From the NCBI GenBank assembly GCA_012032855.1, contig JAAUQA010000067.1, positions 1-10,707 of the forward strand: a DNA stretch of 10,707 nucleotides. Direction: 5' to 3'. Below the pieces are notes generated by a model. It had not been told where the DNA came from. It was given only the letters and a program-made list of their open reading frames with translations, and made no database searches. Source of the DNA: Candidatus Competibacteraceae bacterium (lineage in GTDB: Bacteria > Pseudomonadota > Gammaproteobacteria > Competibacterales > Competibacteraceae). Position numbers and translations under genes: made by a program. Below are positions 6,043 to 10,707 of this stretch, in pieces. Each line of letters opens with the position of its first letter. The stretch's first letter is position 1.

Positions 6043-6371
6043 TGCACGCTTTAACCGCGTTGGGTTTGGCAGACCGGGCGCACCATCGTCCGGATCAGTT
6101 GTCCGGCGGACAGCGCCAACGGGTAGCCATCGCCCGCGCTATGATCATGCAACCGATTCTGTTGTTGGCGGATGAGCCGACCGGCAATCTGGATCGGGCG
6201 GCGGGACATGAGGTATTAGCTATTTTGGAGGCACTTAACCGAGATGGAATCACCTTACTGATTGTGAGTCACGACCCGGACATCGGCGAGCGGGCGCAGC
6301 GGCGTTTGCATCTGGTCGATGGCCGGATTGAGTCCGATATTCGACGGCAGCCCGCTGATGCGGTCGATTGA
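6042..6371 (+). CDS. ABC exporter ATPase, C-terminal half
   Basis: From the ATG at 6042 (109 residues; a GTG at 6039 adds one) this carries the rest of the nucleotide-binding domain. It has the ABC signature LSGGQRQR, then Walker B ILLLADEPTGNLD with the catalytic Glu, and the H-loop in LLIVSHDPD. DEPTGNLD is typical of MacB/LolD-type exporter ATPases. It has no Walker A, so it cannot bind ATP properly unless joined to, or assembled with, the upstream half. Its start codon shares an A with the upstream stop (TGATG), a common arrangement for restart of translation. There is no separate ribosome site beyond the GC tract. Its end overlaps the first permease start at 6358. Confidence 0.85.
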   Translation: MHALTALGLADRAHHRPDQLSGGQRQRVAIARAMIMQPILLLADEPTGNLDRAAGHEVLAILEALNRDGITLLIVSHDPDIGERAQRRLHLVDGRIESDIRRQPADAVD

Positions 6372-7563
6372 CCTATTCTTATTCGCTTTCACCTCGGTAC
6401 GTCGTTATCCCTTGCGCACCAGTTTGTTGCTGTTGGCCGTGATCATCGGCGTAGTAGCGGTAATTCTGTTGACGGCCTTGGGCGAAGGGGCGCGCCGTTA
6501 TGTGACCGGTCAGTTTTCCAGTTTGGGTAGCAATCTGCTGATCGTACTGCCCGGTCGCAACGAAACAACCGGCGGCCGTCCGCCGGTGCTCGGGGAAACG
6601 CCACGCGATCTGACTCTCGACGACGCGCAGGCATTGACCCGTAGCCGGTATGTGCGACGGATAGCCCCGCTCAATGTGGGCCAAGCCGAATTGTCTTTCG
6701 GGCGGCGCAGCCGGGAAGTTGCGATTTTAGGCAGCACGGCGGACTTTTTACCGGTACGTAAACTGTCTTTGGCCCAGGGGCAATTCCTACCGCCCGCCGA
6801 TTTGCAGCAAGCCGCTCCGGTTTGCGTATTGGGTATCCAGGCGCGCGATGAATTATTCGGTCCCGAACCAGCTTTGGGGCAATGGATACGCATCGGTGAT
6901 CGGCGGTTTCGGGTGATCGGCATTCTGGCGTCCACCGGCCAATCCTTAGGCGCGGATATCGATAATATCGCTGTCATACCGGTGGCGGCGGCACAACGGT
7001 TGTTCAATACTGCATCATTGTTCCGCATTCTGGTCGAGGTTAATCGTTTGGAAGACCTGAAGCAGGCCGAGCAGGCAATCCAGTCGATTATTCGGGACCG
7101 GCACGAGGGGGAAGACGATGTCACCATCATCACCCAAGGTGCGGTGCTGGAAACCTTCAACCGGATTTTTTTGGCTTTGACCCTGGCGCTGGCTGGTATC
7201 GCCGCGATTAGCTTAGTCGTGGCCGGGATTCTCATCATGAATGTCACCTTGGTATCGGTTTCCCAGCGCACTGAGGAAATCGGTTTGCTCAAGGCATTGG
7301 GCGCTACGCCAAGGGTCATCCGGCTGGCGTTTCTGACCGAAGCCGGCCTGTTATCGCTGGCGGGTGCGATACTGGGACTAATGGTCGCCCAAGCCGGGAT
7401 TTGGATAGGGCGCTGGCTTTTCCCCACATTTCCGTTAGCAGCGCCGCTCTGGGCGATTATCGCCGCAGTGAGCGTAGCCGTCAGTGCGGGTCTGTTATTC
7501 GCTCTACTGCCGGCTCGGCGTGCGGCCCGCCTTGATCCCGTGCAGGCGCTGGCAGGACGCTGA
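6358..7563 (+). CDS. MacB/FtsX-type ABC exporter permease, first copy
   Basis: A permease of 401 residues from the ATG at 6358; a start at 6319 would lie deeper in the ATPase gene and adds nothing recognisable. The first membrane segment (about 20-40, LLLLAVIIGVVAVILLTALGEG) is followed by a large periplasmic domain of about 220 residues. Three C-terminal membrane segments form the FtsX domain. Family marks are LGSNLLIVLPG, RTEEIGLLKALGATPRVI and the end motif LPARRAARLDPVQAL. In MacB the ATPase and permease are one polypeptide working as a homodimer; here they are separate and two different permeases are encoded, so a heterodimer is likely. Translation is coupled to the ATPase through a 14-base overlap. 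The exported substrate (drug, peptide, lipid or siderophore) cannot be told from sequence. Confidence 0.9.
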   Translation: MRSIDLFLFAFTSVRRYPLRTSLLLLAVIIGVVAVILLTALGEGARRYVTGQFSSLGSNLLIVLPGRNETTGGRPPVLGETPRDLTLDDAQALTRSRYVRRIAPLNVGQAELSFGRRSREVAILGSTADFLPVRKLSLAQGQFLPPADLQQAAPVCVLGIQARDELFGPEPALGQWIRIGDRRFRVIGILASTGQSLGADIDNIAVIPVAAAQRLFNTASLFRILVEVNRLEDLKQAEQAIQSIIRDRHEGEDDVTIITQGAVLETFNRIFLALTLALAGIAAISLVVAGILIMNVTLVSVSQRTEEIGLLKALGATPRVIRLAFLTEAGLLSLAGAILGLMVAQAGIWIGRWLFPTFPLAAPLWAIIAAVSVAVSAGLLFALLPARRAARLDPVQALAGR

Positions 7564-7565
7564 CC

Positions 7566-8765
7566 GTGCAGGTCGGGGACAGCGTGTCCTATGTATTCGG
7601 TTCGCTACGCGGTCAACCGCTGCGCTCCGCTCTCACCGCGTTGGGCATCGCCATTGGCATTACCGCTGTGGTGTTGTTGACGGCGATCGGGGAGGGTATC
7701 CATCGTTATGTACTCAACGAATTCACCCAATTCGGCACCAATCTTATCTCCGTTACGCCGGGAACGAAATCGACCTTAGGCACCTCGGTGGGGATATTCG
7801 GTACGGTGCGCCCGCTGAGCCTGGACGACAGCGAAGCGCTGCGACGCATTTCCGGCGTGCGTGGGGTAGCGCCGGTGATTCAGGGTAATGCCCAAGTGGA
7901 AGCCGGGCGCCGTAGTCGGCGCACCGAAGTGCTGGGAGTAGGCGCCGATGCGTCCATCGTCTGGCGGTTACAGGTCGCCATCGGTCGGTCGTTGCCGCCG
8001 GACGATCCGCGTGCCGCTCGTCCGTTCGCTGTGTTGGGTTCCGAACTGCGCGAAGCACTGTTTGGTAACCGCTCTCCATTGGGACAAACCGTGCGCATCG
8101 GCCAGAATCGATTCCGCGTCATCGGCGTTTTAGCAGCTAAGGGTCAGGTCTTGGGATTTGATATTGATAACGCCATTTACATTCCCGCTGCCCGTGCGCT
8201 GGAGCTGTTCAACCGTGAAGGGTTGATGGAAGTGAATGTGCTGTACGCGCCGGAAATCTCGGCGGAACGCGTCGAACGGGCGATTCGCACGATTCTGAGC
8301 GAACGGCACGGGCGGGAGGATTTCACCCTTACCAGTCAGACCAAGATGCTGGACGTATTGGGTGATATTCTGGGCGTGTTGACCGGGACTGTGGCGGTAT
8401 TGGGCAGCATTTCGTTGCTGGTCGGCGGTGTCGGCATTATGACCATCATGACGATTGCGGTTAGCGAACGCACCGCCGAGATCGGATTGCTGCGGGCTCT
8501 GGGCGGCGAACGTCGGCAGATTCTGCACTTGTTTCTAGGTGAGGCGGTGTTATTGGCCGCTTGCGGCGGTTTGGCGGGGCTCGCCTTGGGTGGAAGTCTG
8601 GTAGGATTATTGCGAGTGATGGTTCCCGCTCTGCCGGTTCGCTTATCGCTGTTCTATGCTTTATTAGCGTTGGGTATTTCCGCCTTGATTGGACTGTTGG
8701 CGGGGGTTTTGCCGGCGCGCCGGGCCGCACGACTTGATCCTATCGAAGCGTTGCGGGCGGAGTGA
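7566..8765 (+). CDS. MacB/FtsX-type ABC exporter permease, second copy
   Basis: A 399-residue permease starting at GTG 7566, two bases after the stop of the first copy. It has the same layout: membrane segment at about 22-44 (LTALGIAIGITAVVLLTAIGEG), periplasmic domain of about 220 residues, then three C-terminal membrane segments. It has the FtsX marks RTAEIGLLRALGGERRQIL and LPARRAARLDPIEALRAE. The two copies align along their whole length (for example RIGDRRFRVIGILA against RIGQNRFRVIGVLA, and DIDNIAVIP against DIDNAIYIP), so they arose by an old tandem duplication and probably pair as unequal partners in one transporter. It is the last gene of the operon; a short hairpin overlaps its stop codon. 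No outer-membrane channel gene follows. Confidence 0.9.
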   Translation: MQVGDSVSYVFGSLRGQPLRSALTALGIAIGITAVVLLTAIGEGIHRYVLNEFTQFGTNLISVTPGTKSTLGTSVGIFGTVRPLSLDDSEALRRISGVRGVAPVIQGNAQVEAGRRSRRTEVLGVGADASIVWRLQVAIGRSLPPDDPRAARPFAVLGSELREALFGNRSPLGQTVRIGQNRFRVIGVLAAKGQVLGFDIDNAIYIPAARALELFNREGLMEVNVLYAPEISAERVERAIRTILSERHGREDFTLTSQTKMLDVLGDILGVLTGTVAVLGSISLLVGGVGIMTIMTIAVSERTAEIGLLRALGGERRQILHLFLGEAVLLAACGGLAGLALGGSLVGLLRVMVPALPVRLSLFYALLALGISALIGLLAGVLPARRAARLDPIEALRAE

Positions 8766-8785
8766 TCAAGAGTACGCCTGATCAC
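8762..8785 (+). other. Hairpin over the end of the export operon
   Basis: GTGATCA (8762-8768) and TGATCAC (8779-8785) form a perfect 7-base stem with a 10-base loop, and the left arm contains the TGA stop. No T-run follows closely; TTTTTT occurs only at 8822-8827. It may protect the 3' end of the message rather than terminate it. Confidence 0.35.
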
Positions 8786-8884
8786 CATCGGAAAGCCTCA
8801 GCATCTCTCAGCGTCGAGCTCTTTTTTACTGTGGTCTGTTTTCATTGGCTAGCCGCAATATTTCGTTTCTGTAGCGTGGATTTA

Positions 8885-8968
8885 TCAAAATACTTCCTTT
8901 CCCGACTTCATCGGATGTGCCCAGGTTGGTATCCGTTTCCAAGCATCCCGCATCTGGCCATGAAGTTC
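8885..8968 (-). pseudogene. C-terminal scrap of a YgjP-like (M48-type) metallopeptidase
   Basis: In a different frame from the upstream fragment, the minus strand encodes ELHGQMRDAWKRIPTWAHP and then a stop at 8885. The MRDAWKRIPTWAH pattern is what I expect at the very end of YgjP-like peptidases, after the HExxH active site. The stretch that should lie before it, with HELCH and the third zinc ligand, is missing, so an internal deletion joined the N-terminal part to this tail out of frame. Assigned from pattern memory. Confidence 0.5.
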
Positions 8969-9680
8969 ACAAGCTGATGACGCCACCGGCTGAACAACTA
9001 CCCCAGCGGGTGCGCTGATTCTTGAGCATGACGCGATTGAAACGTAACCGACTTTCCGTCGCAATTGATTCCAGCCACGGCACCAACACCTCCTTGGAAC
9101 GGCGTGCCAGCCACCGACGCAGTGCCGCCTTGCAGAGTTCTCCATCGCTCACCGCGCCATAAACTAATACCCGGCCATGCTGATCGGTACGCGCCTCGAC
9201 TGTTTTGCTCTTCGTTAGCCGATACTCCACCCGCCAGGATTCCGCCAAGGCGGGCAGGATAAAAGCCTCCGGAGGAGCGGGTTGCTTTTCGCCCAACAAA
9301 TGCCGCACCTCGTCGAACTTTTTTTCCGTGCCTTCCTCGTCACGCAGAATTGTCATGGCGGCGATAAAGGATTCATGCGAACTATCGCGTGGCACCGTCT
9401 CCTCGGGGAACAGCGCCCACAGAGTGTCGAACTGCTTGCGGAAATGCTCACGGATGCGCTCAAACGGAAAGACGACATCTCCCAGTTCCTCGGGCCGGTA
9501 ATTCAGCGCTTCGTTTAGGTGATCGAAGATGCCGAAGTAGTCGAGCACCAGACCATGCTCCTTCAGTTCGTTATAGGGCCGATTCACCCGAGCGATAGTT
9601 TGCAGCAGGCCGTGGTCGCGTAGGTTCTTATCCAGATAGAGCGCTTGCAGGATAGGCGCATCGAAGCCGGTCAACAGCAT
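8967..9680 (-). pseudogene. hsdR: Fusion of HsdR C-terminal helicase part with YgjP-like metallopeptidase N-terminus
   Basis: The first part is the end of a type I restriction motor: [19 protein letters not shown] (helicase motif V region, its first D just before the first Met), [14 protein letters not shown] (motif VI) and [13 protein letters not shown]. From about residue 130 the sequence changes to a YgjP-like peptidase, with [19 protein letters not shown], then [22 protein letters not shown], and [16 protein letters not shown] just before where the HExxH zinc site should begin. The frame then stops at 8967. In many genomes a YgjP-like gene lies beside hsdR, so a deletion between the two neighbours explains the fusion. 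The upstream join with the HsdR N-terminal fragment (9680-9695) is out of frame: reading past the first Met gives VACD before MLLTG. Almost certainly non-functional. Confidence 0.8.
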
Positions 9681-9688
9681 GTCGCACG

Positions 9689-10456
9689 CTACACCGTCTC
9701 CTTGTCCTTGCAGACCAGCATCGCCTTGAAACCGTTGGGCCGCACATGCTCATTGAAGTGAACCGTCACATCGTCGGCGATTTGTTCGATGCGCTTGGGT
9801 AGTTTCAGCAGTACGTCGAGAGTGGAGGACTGGCTGACCAGCTTGTTCCGCTCAGCTTGGGACAGGTGGCCGAATTCCCGCTTGAACGCAGCGTCGAGCT
9901 TGGAACCGTACAGCTGCCAATCGGGCTTGCTGCGGCTGGCGGTCTTGGCCTCGATCACCACCACCAGGATGCCGTTGATGAGGAGCACGATGTCGGGCCG
10001 CCGGGGAGAATTGCCCTCTACCGGGAATTGGTTGGTTAGCCACCAATCGTTGAGGGTTAGGTCATCATAAGCGATCAATCGAACGTCCTTGGCTTTCTCG
10101 GACGGATCGAATTGGTAGTTGATGCCGTTCTGCAACCAGGCCAGCCACTGCTGATTGTCGCGGCAGGCGCGTAATTTGGTGACGATGGCATCCACCCGCG
10201 CCTCATCCGTGAGGATAGTGGGATTGAGCTGTTTGAGCTTTTCCCGCAGCAGCTGCAGCAACAATACCTCGCGCTCGTCCGGGCGCAGCGCCATTACTTG
10301 TTGGCGGGAGCGGTAGGTCCAGCCCAACGCGGGCGTTTGCAGGTGCTGGATGATCTCCCGCTCGACAGTGGTTTCTTCGTTGAACAAACGGGTGACGGAG
10401 TAGGGCGTGGGTGGTTTTTCGATCCGATGGTGGTCCGTGAAATCGGGTTCCGTCAT
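9689..10456 (-). pseudogene. hsdR: HsdR type I restriction subunit, N-terminal fragment with internal deletion
   Basis: A 255-residue frame. It begins as normal HsdR with an N-terminal region and a PD-(D/E)xK nuclease core: RRPDIVLLINGILVVVIEAK (152-171), with Asp155, Glu169 and Lys171 as likely catalytic residues. At about residue 180-187 (near 9905) it jumps to LDAAFKREFGHLSQAERNKL and LDVLLKLPKRIEQIADDV, a segment that lies after the first RecA-like domain in intact HsdR proteins. Walker A, the DEAH box and several hundred residues between are gone. The frame then ends at 9689 where a second deletion begins. Without the motor it cannot translocate DNA or restrict. A ribosome site (AAGGA) overlaps the stop of the upstream small gene, 7 bases away, so it was part of an operon. 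No hsdM or hsdS is in the window. Confidence 0.82.
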
Positions 10457-10463
10457 GGTCAGC

Positions 10464-10646
10464 TCATCCTTGTGCGCTGGTCTTTGATTTTACGATCCGT
10501 TTCGGGCCGGGGTCCAACCGGGTATGCGGGGACAGGAGTTCCTTCTTGCGTAAGTCTTCCACAATGCGCTTGAGATCGTGGCCGAATTGCTCGGCATGTT
10601 GCTGGCGATAGCGTCGGATCTCTTCGACGATTGGATCATCAATCAT
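10464..10646 (-). CDS. Small conserved-type hypothetical protein upstream of hsdR
   Basis: A 60-residue charged protein, MIDDPIVEEIRRYRQQHAEQ at its start, followed by FGHDLKRIVEDLRKKE and a basic tail. The 'DPI.EE.R..R...A..F..DL..I..DL...E' pattern is one I have seen in many short uncharacterised proteins in bacteria that are rich in toxin-antitoxin genes; the function is unknown. It is predicted to be mostly helical with no membrane segment. The ATG at 10646 has a strong ribosome site (GGAGG, 8 bases away), better than the start further upstream at 10694. It is coupled to hsdR by a 7-base gap. A near-perfect palindrome lies just upstream of its ribosome site. It appears intact. Confidence 0.65.
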   Translation of the reverse strand: MIDDPIVEEIRRYRQQHAEQFGHDLKRIVEDLRKKELLSPHTRLDPGPKRIVKSKTSAQG

Positions 10647-10661
10647 GGGTAATACCTCCGA

Positions 10662-10676
10662 GTTCTTCCGGAGAAC
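10662..10676. promoter_or_regulatory. 15-base palindrome, candidate operator
   Basis: GTTCTTCCGGAGAAC reads almost the same on both strands; only one of the seven arm pairs is a mismatch (T-G). It lies about 16 bases upstream of the start of the small gene and just ahead of its ribosome site, where a repressor could block transcription or translation. No bound protein is recognised. Confidence 0.4.
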
Positions 10677-10707
10677 AGAGTTGCGGGCACACATACCCGA
10701 AGGATTC

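Noticed and set aside
6510..7427. 305-codon open frame on the minus strand inside the first permease gene
   Set aside because: It is an antisense shadow of the clearly conserved permease; its Arg/Ser/Pro-rich product has no family pattern.
8130..8528. 132-codon minus-strand frame inside the second permease gene
   Set aside because: Antisense shadow of a conserved membrane protein, rich in Gln/Asn/His with no domain.
8811..8827. Intrinsic terminator after the export operon
   Set aside because: There is a run of six T at 8822-8827, but no adequate stem lies immediately before it.
8762..8977. 71-codon plus-strand frame after the second permease
   Set aside because: Starts at a GTG inside the permease stop region, has no ribosome site, and overlaps the peptidase remnant on the other strand.
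1..10707. CRISPR array, tRNA, rRNA or insertion sequence
   Set aside because: No regularly spaced repeats, no cloverleaf-like stretch and no transposase frame or terminal repeats were seen on either strand.

Overview
The window looks like a piece of a gammaproteobacterial chromosome. It carries a SulA-type division inhibitor, a TrkH potassium channel subunit and a type I restriction gene next to a YgjP-like metallopeptidase gene; base composition is moderately GC-rich by eye. I cannot name the genus. Several genes are broken by frameshifts or deletions, so this is either a decaying accessory region or a sequence with indel errors, and both may apply.

Layout. (1) 1-353, minus strand: an AbrB/MazE-type antitoxin-like gene with a good sigma70-type promoter. 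It runs out of frame into the helix-turn-helix part of a ParB-like gene. (2) 354-829: no protein gene. It holds the antitoxin promoter, several inverted repeats, an intrinsic-terminator-like hairpin pointing right and a sigma54-like promoter motif. (3) 830-1457, plus strand: a small unrecognised ORF, then a SulA-like gene, followed by a cluster of hairpins. (4) 1611-4365, minus strand: an AI-2E/PerM-family membrane protein gene (one frameshift) and trkH, 11 bases apart and probably one operon. (5) 4366-4549: divergent intergenic region with a long inverted repeat. (6) 4550-8765, plus strand: a tightly packed export operon with a HlyD/MacA-like adaptor, an ABC ATPase (split by a frameshift at a GC-dinucleotide tract) and two tandem MacB/FtsX-type permeases. 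(7) 8885-10707, minus strand: a small upstream gene and the remains of hsdR plus a YgjP-like metallopeptidase gene, shortened by several internal deletions.

How the parts work together. The export operon would form a tripartite-type pump: ATPase and permease pair in the inner membrane, adaptor in the periplasm, and an outer-membrane channel encoded elsewhere. The trkH operon handles K+ uptake and needs TrkA, which is not here. The restriction locus is very probably inactive: the nuclease motif is intact, but the helicase motor segment and the catalytic HExxH stretch of the metallopeptidase are absent. No clear new defence or mobile system is evident. The most notable features are the stepwise deletions in hsdR/YgjP, the ATPase split at a GC repeat with an overlapping restart codon, and the structured gene-free stretch before the SulA locus.
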